The translations under genes were made by a program, and so were the position numbers. Shown one piece after another: positions 32,388 through 43,652 of a DNA stretch of 64,000 nucleotides. The notes below the pieces were generated by a model. The model did not search any database. It saw only the letters and a list, made by a program, of their open reading frames with translations, and had not been told where the DNA came from. The stretch spans positions 1,178,001 through 1,242,000 of the forward strand of contig SPDT01000009.1 of NCBI GenBank assembly GCA_008477525.1. Reading direction: 5' to 3'. The stretch comes from Hypomyces perniciosus (Eukaryota; Ascomycota; Sordariomycetes; Hypocreales; Hypocreaceae). How positions within the stretch are numbered: position 1 is the first letter of the stretch; every line of letters starts with the position of its first letter.

Positions 32388-32911
32388 TAACCGCCGATGT
32401 ATTGTTTGTTTGTTTTATTATTTACGTCCACTAAGTAAACTAGTTACACAAATCCCTTATGGGCAATAGGACGTCAGGAGCCGGCGGCTTGGGCCACTGT
32501 TCGCTGAGTTTCAATTTACAAAGGAAAGAGGGTCAATCTGGGTGGTGTCAGTCTGTTTCCGCCGGGGGAGGACCATAAGGGTCCGCTTCCTCCACTAGTT
32601 TCTGGAAGGCCTTGCTTCCTGTAGGTCCGAGTAGGTAAGAGAGGGGGGTCTCTTCTGGGGGGATGTCTGGAAGGAAGGGCCTGACCATCCTGCATTCTGC
32701 GAAGTGGCCTTGCCTCCTTGGTTCGCCGCACTTGCAGACAGACTCTCTGTCGTGTCCGAAGCGTTCGTGGTATTCCTGGAAGTCCCCATGTCCCGATCTT
32801 TCCGCCAGGAGCCTGTGGAGGATGGGGCGTGGGAGTTTGAGCTCCGGGGGGGAGGCTGGGGCCCCGAGTCCCCACCGTTCGTAGCCCTCCGGGGTAACCG
32901 CCGACGTACTG
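32388..32911 (-). mobile_element. LINE 3' end, ~490 bp, with 17-bp TSD
   Basis: Flanks 32388-32404 (TAACCGCCGATGTATTG) and 32895-32911 (TAACCGCCGACGTACTG) form a target duplication differing by two transitions. Minus-strand translation of the insert gives the ORF2 C-terminus: ERWGLGAPASPPELKLPRPI, HRLLAERSGHGDFQEYHERF, the cysteine-rich CKCGEPRRQGHFAEC, then PFLPDIPPEETPLSYLLGPT and SKAFQKLVEEADPYGPPPAE. The 3' UTR ends CTTAGTGGACGTAAATAATA and an AAACAAACAAAC tail. It is inserted into the gene fragment at 32930-33437. Confidence 0.9.
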
Positions 32912-33437
32912 TGGCTACTCTACTTGGAATCAACATGTTTTCTGTCTCAGGCGCCTGATCAGTGTCACCATCAGGGGCACCAGTATCACCAATGCTGTAC
33001 TTGTATCGCAATCTCTCTGGCCAACGAAAAGAAGATTGTGGTTGGGATCCAAGGTCAAAACCATCGCTATTTTCGGTTCTTTCTTGGTATTTGTAGACCA
33101 TTGATGTAATGTAAATTTAAAAGATCCTGATTTAAAAAATATGCAACTTGTTTCTCTACGCTCAAGATTGTGAAACTTCTGTGCACGGTAGAGTTGGGAC
33201 TCGGGTATGCCGTCGTTAATCAAAGGTTGAGCTGACGGACCGGCTGTCGGCTGGTTTCTTTGCCCGTTTCTCGATAACCATTACCGGAGGCGAGGAACAG
33301 ACGAACTTCCAGTCAGTTGTGGCTTCCGGCAAGCCGGCGTAGCACCACGAAAGATATGCCCAGAGGATTCCTTCCGATTTGCCAATAGGCCTAAAGGACC
33401 CGTAGTTGGTCCCAGTACGGTTCCATGTACGAACCAC
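32912..33437 (-). pseudogene. gene fragment of unknown family, disrupted by the LINE
   Basis: Minus-strand frames that look coding follow one another with shifts: TWNRTGTNYGSFRPIGKSEG, ILWAYLSWCYAGLPEATTDW (33437-33216); INDGIPESQLYRAQKFHNLE (33223-~33080); and SDGFDLGSQPQSSFRWPERL (~33070-32912). The last runs straight into the LINE target site. At least one frameshift is needed (near 33070). The joint near 33220 may be a splice or another shift. I recognise no domain. Confidence 0.4.
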
Positions 33438-33715
33438 TGGTCCCTCGGTCAGAGATGTAGAGTCTGAGCTCCTATGTCTCTTACACGTACGCTTTCATGG
33501 ACACGCCGCCCTCTCCAGCACCAACCAGCGTTGATGTGGGATCTCTGCGTCAATTCAATCCCTGCAGGTCTGGCTCCATCTGAAACCAGCTTTAACCCGG
33601 ATAGGGGACCAAGGACGCCTTTTTTATTGATGATCGTGGTCCGCGTCCATTAATAAATGCCATAGTTTGCCTACATGGTCTACGTAGGTCATCCAACACT
33701 CCGGCATTCAATTCA

Positions 33716-34688
33716 ATGGATTCGGCGCAGACGGACGGTCTCCAATATTCGGAATCTCAAGTAGATTCTGAAGAGATAGGCGTTGAAAACTTAACTCTTC
33801 GCGATAACCCCAATCCAACCGCTCCAACTTTCTTGAGCCAGGACTTGCTAGAGCTGGAGTCAAACCCGGAGTCAAAAACGTCCAACCCGGTGTCGCCTCC
33901 TCCAAGTGCTAATTTTGAGGCGAGCCCCTACATCGATGGCGAGGATCCATTCGATGACGATGATTTACTTTCACCTTTCACCAAGGAAGGAGCCTCGTTA
34001 CAAGTGATGTGAGTCTATTTTTTATTTATTAATCACAACTACTTACCTTTATATTAGGAGACAAGCTTTATCTACATATACAAGCCAGGTTACTCAAACA
34101 AGGCCATGCGACTGGGCAATTTATGCCGTTATGTCCAGCAATCTTGCCATCATAGAACGCTTTGATGTGGAAGAGTCACACGATGCTCGTACCCCATGGC
34201 CTTTCCAGGGCCCAGCCTTCGATTATATACAAGTGCGATTCTTCCCGTGGGCTCCATGTCCGTTGCATCTATTCGAGGAAGCATATCGCTGCCTTAAGTC
34301 GGGAGGACAGCTCGAATACATACAAATTGAATTTCAACCGCTGAAACAGCATACCCATTGGTCTGAGTGGGCAAAGGAGCGCTTTGAACGTCACAAGGGA
34401 TCGTCCATGATGAAAAGGGCAGGCTTTATTGACATTACTGAAAGACTTGACCCATTATTTCAAGAAGCTGAAAAGGCATACCTGCGACACCTGAATATTG
34501 AAGGGCTTATTGACCAGACATGCCATTGCCCAGAGTGGTCACCAAGAGACTTCATGGATGCCTTTCAGATGAGGCATGAGTTGACAACTGCGGATGTGCC
34601 TGTGAAAGCGTATGTATATCTCCTTTATGGAATTATGGGTTGTTGTCACTAACTAGCCATCAGATTGCGTGTTTTAGGAAGGAAGTGA
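33716..34688 (+). CDS. LaeA-like methyltransferase lacking its SAM-binding motif
   Basis: Exons 33716-34008, 34058-34609 and 34664-34688 (introns of 49 and 54 nt, GTGAGT and GTATGT donors) encode 289 aa. The first ~97 residues are acidic and low in complexity. Exon 2 holds the second half of a class I methyltransferase of the LaeA/fungal secondary-metabolism type: DVEESHDARTPWPFQGPAFD, YIQVRFF, and EEAYRCLKSGGQLEYIQIEF. The usual motif I (GTGTG-like glycine loop) before WAI is absent; the sequence goes from LSTYTSQVTQTRPC directly to DWAIYAVMSS. An internal deletion is likely, so SAM binding is doubtful. By family it would act on regulatory proteins in the nucleus, but this copy is probably inactive. 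Confidence 0.6.
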
Positions 34689-37314
34689 AATCCTAAATGC
34701 CCTTCTCTGGTAATTATTTCTTATCGCTTGGACCTATGGTGTGTCTTTATTCCTTAATTGACTGTCGATATGCAATGTATCTACCCTCTGGTAGTGGCAT
34801 CTCGATATTCTCAGGAATCCAGTTGCTAGCGTTGGAATCATCGCTCTGGTGCATTCACGAGCTTCGTTCTCACTTATTCACTCCCAGATGCCATCTCTTG
34901 TGCTAGTCTTTGAAAGGGATTGGATATTGGAGCGTTGTGTTTTAGTCCTTCCTTACCATAAACATGTTTCATCTTCTTTACCATTAGCTCCACCTCTTAT
35001 TTTCGTTTTGCTGAGTCTGCAAAGGCATAAGCCTTGGCAGTAGGGTGACCAAGTTCAGGGGAAACGAGTGGTGGCTTAATTGGAGAGGGAGGATTGGCAG
35101 AGTCTATAGCCCGGCGGAGTTGGCCCCACAAGGTATTTTCAGCAGCTTCGGACGGAGCGTGCACCGTACTCATGCCGGGTGTGGGTTCCTCGGCTTATCC
35201 ATGCCTCCAACAAAGCCCACTTTTATTTTCCACAGTCTTGCCATCAAAATATCTCTATTCATCCGGCGTGGTAACCAGTAAGATACACCGCCAGTTATAC
35301 GACTTGGGTCGATTGGATAGAACATGAAATTTCCGAGTCTCAATTTTTGAGTTAGTATCCTGCGATTATCCTGAAGCGGAAGCAAGCAGAGGAAGCCATG
35401 CAGAGTTTAGTTGTGACGGCAGAGCATTATATCCTTAAATTGTATATTTGAGCCTAATCAACATTCCAAAGATTGTCTACTTAAGGTTGATAGTCAGGTG
35501 TCTCGGTAAGCCGTCATTATTAATAAATAATAAACCACACTCTTAGAATCAGCAGATTCTTTTTGCTGGATTCGATGTACACGAGTCTTGAAGAGATGCA
35601 GGCTTGGGGCTCGATATGGTCCCAAAAAGAATGCCGTAAACCGTCAGAAACTGTCAGGGGACAGTGGATTGAGAACGGAGAGATCCATGGTAAGACTCAC
35701 CATTGTACTGAGAGGTTCTTATTCTAATGGCTACCTCTACAAGATCACGGTGGTGCCGAGAAAATGGGCGACTACAAGGCTGCGGACAATTCTACGCAAA
35801 AATCGCACAGTATCGCTACAAACAAACCAACTAGCACGACTAAGATTACCCAAAAGAAATAAGGGTGGTTGGTCACTTGGTTGTGAAGCCTGAAGATACT
35901 TTCAGGGAAAGCCTTCAATTCTTAATGCCGGAGGAGATGGACAAGACAGAAAGATGTATGACAGAGACGGTCAGCTGGTCTCTTCTTTTTATAACTCAAT
36001 GAAGCGTCTGCCTTAAACTCTTGGTAGCATCGGTATGTCTTGCGTAATTCATACTCTAATATGATCTAAACAATTTCTTATCAGGATGAGGCTAGCTTCT
36101 CTTTGTCAGGCTGGATCCATCGAATAGCGGCCAGCCGCCTCGTCCAATTATCTAAAGTAACATCTTAAGGGGTTTCTTATCCTGGTAAGTTTGTGACTGC
36201 TTGATGGGAGGGGGGTTCTTTCGGGCTTATGCGACAAGCTGAAGGCGTTCAGTTGTGGCTCCCTAGCTTTATCAAGGCCCTTGAGAAAAGCATTTAGCAA
36301 GAATGCTGCCTACAACCAAGTAGAGCTCGGAATTCAAGGATAAAATTGTGACTACCTAGTAGATTCCTGATTTCATAATCTCCGACATATTGACCCAAGC
36401 CACAACACTAGTATCAAGATTGGCATGAAGGCTTTCAAACAAGTCAATTAAGATCGGCCCACGAGCAGAACACTAAAGCTAATATAAAAGGATTGGGGCT
36501 TCCTGATAAAACGTCTTTCCAACTCGCCAATTTTCTTCTCATTCACTTTACCAGGATGAAAAACCACCACCGTATGAAAACGGAGGTGGCGGGAAAGGAG
36601 GAGATGCAACAGGAGATGTGAAAAGGGATGTGAAATAAATACAGCTTACGCGCTAAATGTGGAGTGAGTCAGTGTTAGTGGAACATTTGCGTTAAATGAT
36701 AAACATCTCTATCAGTTTCATGCTTTGATGCCTTATTCTCTGTTAATATGCAAGTTTTGTGTGTAGTAGGCAGTAGGTAGATACATACTATTATGAGTCC
36801 CGCCGCATAAGAACCCCTGAATCTCCAGGGAGCCCGAAATTTGATGATGTATAGGTCCACCCTTGTAAAGACTGTGTTGGCCCATCTATTTCGGTGAAGT
36901 GATACAAGTTCTTAGCAGCTGCACAGGTTATTAGGCGAGTCCAGACAACGATTTGGTATGTCGAAGGTTAGTACAGGTTGTACTTCCCATACTCCACCGT
37001 AATTCAGTAGCCTCCTTTAGGGAATGATATCTGTGATCCATGTCAGGCCTTGGCATCTTTCGGTGTCTACCAGAGCCTGGGTCGCGGCCCAGTGTTGTAC
37101 GATGAACAACTCCAGGATCATAGTGAGGTAGAAAACGGCCTCAATCGAGCGAATAGAGCAGTTAGAGACAGGCCTGAGCTTTATTTTTTAATTTTATCAA
37201 CACATGATGTGAATAAATACCGGTTCACCAAGCACTACAAATCTCTTCCCTCAAAAGACTTATTTTAATTTGTGTCACTTGGTATTCTTCATATATTCCC
37301 CCGCATTGTTCATA
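34689..37314. other. 2.6 kb without a confident gene
   Basis: One candidate first exon at 35574-35681 (MYTSLEEMQAWGSIWSQKEC... ending at a GTAAGA donor) cannot be extended. A 9-codon-repeat-like short frame at 36556 ends quickly. Nothing else is seen. Confidence 0.35.
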
Positions 37315-37986
37315 ATGGACCTTCTGGCGAGAGCAGCCTACGTGTTGCCCGACCGCAACTTTGAACACGTTTGCAAGAAACTCATGGATATATCTTTCGT
37401 TGTCCTATGTCTCGAGAAGATGGTTGGTCTTGGTGTTACTCTTGAACCAATTACACACCTTGCCCGTCTCCAGGGGCGACTTATCATTCTCCAAAACCAG
37501 CTGGCATCGCAGCTGCCGGGCCTGCCAGCGCCCTATAACATAACTGTCACTAATGGCACTGAACATATTCAAGAAGTGTTGGTGCACCTTAAAGCCTTCA
37601 ATGTGCCGGACTATGATTGTTTTGAGTATGAGCTATATCATCGATATGAAGCACGGGAAGTCTTGGCAATGGGATACGTGACGGTTGGAAGACTTAGTCG
37701 ACGTTTGGGATATCAATTGCCGCTCCTGCCACATGATGGTGGCTATCAAGTACAAGTCATTCTGAATATTCTCTTGGCTATAGTCAACGACCGCTATAAC
37801 GAACACTTAAGGATCATGCTCCCGATACGGATACCGACAATCCCAGGGCTAAATTCAGGATACAGAACCCAGACAGAGGGAGCTACCGATCCACACTCTG
37901 AACAGGACATAGAGGACTCTAGTGAAGACTCTGATAGAGATTGTGACGTTGCTAAAGATTGTGACGCTGGATGGCGCTCTACCTAG
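37315..37986 (+). CDS. uncharacterised protein, 223 aa
   Basis: A single frame. ATG 37315 (MDLLARAAYVLPDRNFEHVC) is preferred over an upstream in-frame start because the preceding residues are atypical. The protein is helical in appearance (PITHLARLQGRLIILQNQLA; EYELYHRYEAREVLAMGYVT) with an acidic Ser/Asp C-terminus (DIEDSSEDSDRDCDVAKDCD). It has no signal peptide, membrane span or recognised domain. Immediately after the stop TAG lies GTAAGT, a donor-like sequence, so a spliced longer form cannot be excluded. Confidence 0.5.
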   Translation: MDLLARAAYVLPDRNFEHVCKKLMDISFVVLCLEKMVGLGVTLEPITHLARLQGRLIILQNQLASQLPGLPAPYNITVTNGTEHIQEVLVHLKAFNVPDYDCFEYELYHRYEAREVLAMGYVTVGRLSRRLGYQLPLLPHDGGYQVQVILNILLAIVNDRYNEHLRIMLPIRIPTIPGLNSGYRTQTEGATDPHSEQDIEDSSEDSDRDCDVAKDCDAGWRST

Positions 37987-38950
37987 GTAAGTTCTAAAAC
38001 ATCAAGACACCATAAATGTGCTCTGACAGAGTAATAGTTTAGCTGTCCAGTATTAACTTTCTTGGCAGGTGAAGGATCTAAGCAGTACAAAGCCAGGTAT
38101 CGGAAAGTATTATAAAAAGCATAATAGAAAATTGGTAAGGATGGCAGGGAGGTATCAGAAAGCTAGATTGGTGGTGGTGCAGAGTTATGTTATTGCGGCT
38201 TCCATATGCTTCTATAATTAGATTTTATCTTTCAACAATACAGCTTCTTATATTAAGTAAAGGTCTACTGATTACATACATTTGTAGAATCCCTTCACAT
38301 TCCCTACTACTCACATCACCTTGAACCCGCTATACGTTTAATATCCGTAGATACGTGAATCTTACTAGCACTAAGGGGGTGTTGAATACAGCCATTGATA
38401 GCCGTCCAGTCAGTACAGCGGTCATTAAGGCTCAGGGCTTGCCAAGAAGCCATAACAGAAGTCCCTCAGCCTCCAATGCAGTAATGCAGTAAAATAAGAC
38501 ATATTTGTTGCTCCCTTCACTAGTCGTGGTAATATAGGACCAATTGGCATCTATGAAATCTTGCATCGGCAAACAGTGACCTCTCACTGGTGTCATGCCA
38601 TGCCTTCCAACCCCGGCGGGTTGGCCTCAACCCTTGTCATCTAGATAGGGGCCGCAGTCAAGGAGGGGTCATGATTCATGGACGGAATGGGGGCTACTTG
38701 TTAGCCTCCTGGTACTGTGGAAGCACCCGATGAGCTACCGATGAGCCCGTTCCGTGTCTGGAGATTAGCCTTTGTACCTAGGCAACAGGTATGTTTTACT
38801 GCGCGTATCTAACTCCCTGGGGATCATTTTGGTACGCCTACTTAAGTTCCATGTTTCCTGCAATCCCAAATATCTGTTTCAAACGGCTTATCCATTATCA
38901 GTTCGCTCAAGCTGAGAATTGCCTAGACCTAGACACGCTTCGAATCGGCA
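37987..38950. other. intergenic
   Basis: No gene or repeat recognised. Confidence 0.4.
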
Positions 38951-40036
38951 ATGACATTCTTCACTTCCACTGAGGCATCGTCCGGCTGCCCGTCTTCTTT
39001 CAACGGAACCGGACCACGACCAGCAGACATCATGGATACCCTCCTTAGCACCCAAGCCCCTCTCACACGCTTTATTATATCTAATTATTTGGGGCAGCAG
39101 CCGATTGTTCTCATAATATTTGCGGTTTTCTCTGGGGTCTTTGGCATCTATGTCTTCGCTGAGAACTGGATGCAATCATTTATTAAGCACAGGCTTATGT
39201 CCTCCATCTCCGTTAGGGATGATAGCCCCCTTTTCGACGATATAACGGAACTTGTGTCAATGAATGAACAATTTCAACGTTGCCAACATGTCCATGCACA
39301 AACCGATCTGAAAGATGATGAGGAAGATAGCGGTAAAATTTTGGAACCGCAAAACGATCGCAAAACGATGAACTTTGCACCTCGGCCGGTTAGTGAAATC
39401 TATGTCATTCAACTTTCGAAATCATCCGACGCCGAACTGTTGACTCTGTTCAGGGCGCTCCCGGCCACGTGCATTGTGCTGTTTGAGGATATAGATACCT
39501 GTGGCATCCAGCGCGATCCAGTCTCTCGGAAGAATTGTGAAACTAATGAAGCCAATAACGATGGCGCTGGAGTAACCCTTTCTGGATTGTTGAATGCTCT
39601 AGATGGTGTTGGCTCCCATCAAGGGCACATTCTCGTTATGTCAACTAACCGTCCAGAGAGTCTAGATCCAGCACTAGTTCGAGCAGGACGAGTGGATGTG
39701 CCTATTCGCTTCACATTAGCCACGAGGGAGATGATCAAAGAGCTGTTTCTTTGTTTTTACAGTGACGCAGAGACACAAGATCAAGCCAATGTCCTAGACC
39801 ACATGGCCGATGAGTTCGCAGAAGCCATACCAAGTAGGGAATTTTCCACCGCGGACATCCAAGAGTTCCTCTTACAGCACAAGCGCGACCCTCAAGGGGC
39901 TGTGAAAGCGGCTGAGTCTTGGGTAGAGGCAAAGCGCAAGGAAACGGGTGGATCTGAGGAGAAGACTCAAAAAGTCCTTCAACCAGAAACGAACGCCGGT
40001 CCAAGAAGCCTTACGGACTTTTTATTCGGACAGTAA
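38951..40036 (+). CDS. BCS1-like AAA ATPase lacking Walker A
   Basis: A 361-codon frame. An N-terminal membrane span (PIVLIIFAVFSGVFGIYVF, ~51-69) and the start of a BCS1 N-domain are followed by an unrelated-looking acidic linker (~110-140). The second half of an AAA+ module comes next: Walker B CIVLFEDID (~174-182), VTLSGLLNALDGVGSHQGHI, sensor-1 VMSTNRPESLDPALVRAGRV, and the BCS1-like lid. The glycine-rich Walker A loop that should lie just before DIYVL is missing; residues ~140-150 go directly to RPVSEIYVIQLSKSSD. The gene therefore encodes a deletion derivative that should not hydrolyse ATP by itself. An in-frame ATG at 39032 could also be used. Mitochondrial BCS1 inserts the Rieske protein; fungal BCS1-like paralogs are many and poorly known. 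Confidence 0.7.
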   Translation: MTFFTSTEASSGCPSSFNGTGPRPADIMDTLLSTQAPLTRFIISNYLGQQPIVLIIFAVFSGVFGIYVFAENWMQSFIKHRLMSSISVRDDSPLFDDITELVSMNEQFQRCQHVHAQTDLKDDEEDSGKILEPQNDRKTMNFAPRPVSEIYVIQLSKSSDAELLTLFRALPATCIVLFEDIDTCGIQRDPVSRKNCETNEANNDGAGVTLSGLLNALDGVGSHQGHILVMSTNRPESLDPALVRAGRVDVPIRFTLATREMIKELFLCFYSDAETQDQANVLDHMADEFAEAIPSREFSTADIQEFLLQHKRDPQGAVKAAESWVEAKRKETGGSEEKTQKVLQPETNAGPRSLTDFLFGQ

Positions 40037-40283
40037 GATGTTTGTATAGTATCCTTACTTGCCACTGCCTTCATACATCATAACTGAGCATTGTGGTCAG
40101 ATTTCATCACTACGGCAAAAACATAGGCCTACTCTGTTAATACAGTAGTAGCTTAAATGATGTTATATGCCTTATCCGACAATTGTATTAAGGGTACATA
40201 ACAGGGAGGTATTGAAAAGGAAGATAGGTGGTAATATGGGGTATTTCTATTCTCCTGTTTTTAGATACCTCTACAAATAGATG

Positions 40284-40660
40284 TCATCTCTGAAGAACAT
40301 GACATCTCATATTAAGCGAAGGTCCGCTTTCTCGTAACTGTTCAGAATAGTCTGGATCAATTTCCAAGTCAGTTTGCGACGGCGCAAGGATGCTTAGTGT
40401 TTCCATGCTGGGAGCAGTCTTGTAATTCTCGATCGTACCAATTATGTTCATTATAGTCGTGCGATTTTCTTGAAAATTGTCGCACAGCCGTCGGAGCTCG
40501 CTATTCACATCCATTTATTGAACCGTGCAAATTGCTTGTTCTTATCTACCTGAGATGGAGTTCGATGTCTATGGGCGTTCTTCCATCAAGACAAAGCGGT
40601 TGCGTCATTAGTTTTAGAAGGTGGTGGCATTGCCCAGCATCTTACGGAGTAGTGGTATAC
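40284..40660 (-). pseudogene. possible ankyrin-gene 3' fragment
   Basis: Minus-strand frame DAGQCHHLLKLMTQPLCLDG then RTPIDIELHL resembles one ankyrin unit. With a splice using GTAGAT (near 40551) and an acceptor before CGAGCTCCG it joins SELRRLCDNFQENRTTIMNI and ends at 40284. A stop lies immediately upstream of the ankyrin-like part, so only a fragment remains. Confidence 0.35.
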
Positions 40661-41829
40661 CTACTTTATATCCTCCACGCCTCAAAGTGCATGTACTCTG
40701 CGTTTGCCGTGAGCCGGTATTGACGCCGCCGGTCCCAAAACCATGCCCCCGTGATGCAAAGGGTGGCGAGGAACAACAGGCTGATGCACGGTTCATATGC
40801 GACCTGGTATCAACCACTGATAAACAGTTATGGGGCTCATTGAGGGATTAGAAAATGATTGAACTCGACACTCTTGCTGATCCCGAGTTAGGTGGGAAAA
40901 GCTGCTACTTAAATACATAAAACTAGGTGGCTTGGAATGAATGTTCTTCATAAAGGAGTGATCCGTTAGAATGAAGAGATCTGGCTTCATTACTGAGGTT
41001 GACAGGTGCTAAGATCGAAGCGAAGAAGATCGTTGGGGTTTGCGGCGCCGTGAAGCTTGATAACAAGAGTACTGCGCTGGTCAGGGAGCTTGGGATAAGT
41101 GTCGAACCTAGCCATCTCTGGTGAATAATGAAGTGCAGGCCTCTAGAGAGGAGAGCTTGCAGGCAAACTACATAACTTCCTAAGATGACCCTATTATGCG
41201 ATAAAACAGTGTATGCTGCATATCTGACAGTAATTTATCCAAATTGTAGGAAGCATGCATATATGAGTGTACCGTCTACGCTCCTCGTCCCGGTTCCGCA
41301 TAAGTCAGCTCACCTGAATGTCGCCAGAACGAACCCCGAATTCTCCACTACCTATTGTCCTATGTGATAGAAGGTGCTTGGTGATGGCTTCAATCAGTTT
41401 AAGACTCTAGTCTAATTTAGTTCCTAAATTGGCATAGCTTTTGTTTTATGGCTTAAGGTACTTGGGAATAATGCGGTGTGCTTAATGGCTGTGGCCTAGG
41501 TTGTGGTTGTATTAGTACGTACCGATAGAGGGTGATAAAGCAGCCTGTGGCGTGTGCACGTTAAATTACACTGCGTCCCTGCGTTCTCCCTTTCATCATC
41601 ATCACCCCGACATTCACGTTCACTTTCACTCCTCGCACACTTCCCTTTGCTATCTTCCAACTGCAATCTTTTTTGTCGTTCGTATTCTCAATGGATTCTC
41701 CATCGCCTTCGTCGGCCGCCTTACCGCCTCACTAGAATACCGAGCCATTAATCTATTAACTGGTATAACATTACCTTCGTGAGCGACTGATTGTTGATCC
41801 CTCCCTTTAGACTAGTTGTTATGTTAAGC
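40661..41829. other. intergenic, nothing recognised
   Basis: Small frames only; no domain, RNA gene or repeat. Confidence 0.4.
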
Positions 41830-43040
41830 TTTTAGGATTTAAGTTCTAAAAAGCAGTCCCTGCTGCATTTCTAGATATAGAGCCTAGCCCAGTAAAGGAC
41901 CTGTTGCTTCTGTGGTATATCGAGCGTCTCTGCATTTTTAATGGATCTGCGATACGCTATAGCATGTTCTTTGGTACTCTAGGTGCTAAGAACGGCCTAT
42001 TCTAAGCGCTGTGAGTTTAACAGTATACCACTCATATAACTAAAACTGTTGTTATTTATATTAATGGATATACGTTTATAGTAAAAATCTTTACTTTTAC
42101 TTTAATAACTGCTATATTAAAGCTCTTCTTTGCATAGTATTCTTTCCTGGCAATAATTGGATAAAGGTATATAATAGGCAAGTTCCCTTTATCGCTGTAT
42201 ATATTGATTCTATGAAAATCGATAAAATTCATTGCGACGGCGTCTATAGAGTTTAAGGAATATAATACTATAAGCTAGGCGTAGAGTTATATTATATAAA
42301 ACTACAGAAAATTATACCTCTAGACGCCTTTTATAACCCCTATATTATAGCGCTTTTGATAGGCGTAGCCTAGCGTTAATAATATACCTTTAAAGGGCGG
42401 AACACTAAACTATTAATATTCCTAGTTAATGCTTAAATATTGTATATTGTTTTGTTGGTTTCTAATTTAGCCTTATTGCAGTTATATGTTTTCTTTATTA
42501 AAAAAGATAATAAAGAGTATATACACTTTTTTTCAGTATATATACCTTTAACCTTTCTTAAAAAGCTTAACTATCCTTTTATCCCTACTTTAAGCTAAGG
42601 CTTATTACTTATATTTATTCGATATATAATTATTCTATTTTTACTTTATAATAACTTTTAGGATTAAGTATTATCGCTTCTATATCTTTTAGATTATATA
42701 GAGGACTTTAAAGTAGATATTAATAAACTAAACGATATAATATATTTAAACACTCTCTAAATAAAGGAGCTACTCTATAAAGGCAAATATAGAAAGAGTT
42801 AATTTAATGCAATAGATACTATCGACGTTTAAGGTTTAAATAGGCAAATCTTATATTACTGCACTAAATAAAAATTAAATAAATTTCAAAAGAATTAATT
42901 CACTGCGCGTACCTTTCGTAAAGTATATAATAGAGTTTCCTAAAAAAAATATTGTATAAAAAGTGTTATCTACTGCAATCAGAGTTATATATCTAGAGCA
43001 AGTTTATTAAAAAAGTAATGTATTGGAAACTTTGCCTTAA
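41830..43040. repeat. AT-rich relic DNA (RIP-like)
   Basis: TA/TT-rich sequence with stops in all frames and no codon structure. It has the look of transposon relics mutated by repeat-induced point mutation. No family is identifiable by eye. Confidence 0.6.
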
Positions 43041-43266
43041 TGTCACAGGCTAGGCCATGTCTCCCGGAATCACGACTACGCCGAATCCGGAAATACGACC
43101 AATACTAGACCGCTTACCTAATTAGGAAACCACCTCGGCCACAACCCTATACGCACAACTATATAACGCATACATAGCTAGTATAGAGCTTCCTTCCTTC
43201 AGCTATAGATAGACAATACAGAAGTGCCCTAACTGCGTGCTTTCCAGTTAGGCTACACCCGCTACA
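43041..43266 (+). mobile_element. solo LTR of the chromovirus family (226 bp)
   Basis: Begins TGTCACAGGCTAGGCCATG and ends CCCGCTACA. It is the inverted counterpart of the two LTRs at 47079 and 52273, same length and nearly the same sequence. Its 3' end was the target of the next LTR insertion. Left flank CTTAA has no match on the right (CCAGC after the nested LTR and its TSD). Confidence 0.9.
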
Positions 43267-43652
43267 TGTCACGACCCGACCATTATAAGAACGTGACATG
43301 GTACGTACCCGGAGGAACCTCGGATGGACGAACCAATCAGCATTGGATCACTCGGGTCACCACGAACTATAAAGTGATCCCAGTGAGCCAACGGAAGGAC
43401 TCACCATGGATCGTCAGGAAAACAAGTGTGATCCAAGGTGATCCAAGATTATTCCCTTTGTATATATACGACTGGCTTGTCACTCATTTAGTATAGTTAC
43501 TTAGACAGTCGTTAACAATTGCATTCACCAGAACCGCCTGTTCTACAGAATCGTGACTACGCTACCCTGCTCAGTATTCATCCCTGACCTCTCTGTCAAC
43601 ATAAACCCACGAACCTCGGTTTATCCCTTGAGAATCAACCCGGATCGTCACA
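43267..43652 (+). mobile_element. solo LTR nested in the previous LTR, 5-bp TSD
   Basis: TGTCACGACCCGACC...CGGATCGTCACA, 386 bp. Flanked by CTACA at 43262-43266, which is the last five bases of the older LTR, and CTACA at 43653-43657. The last ~200 bp match the LTR at 29195-29539; the 5' part is different and longer. Confidence 0.92.
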
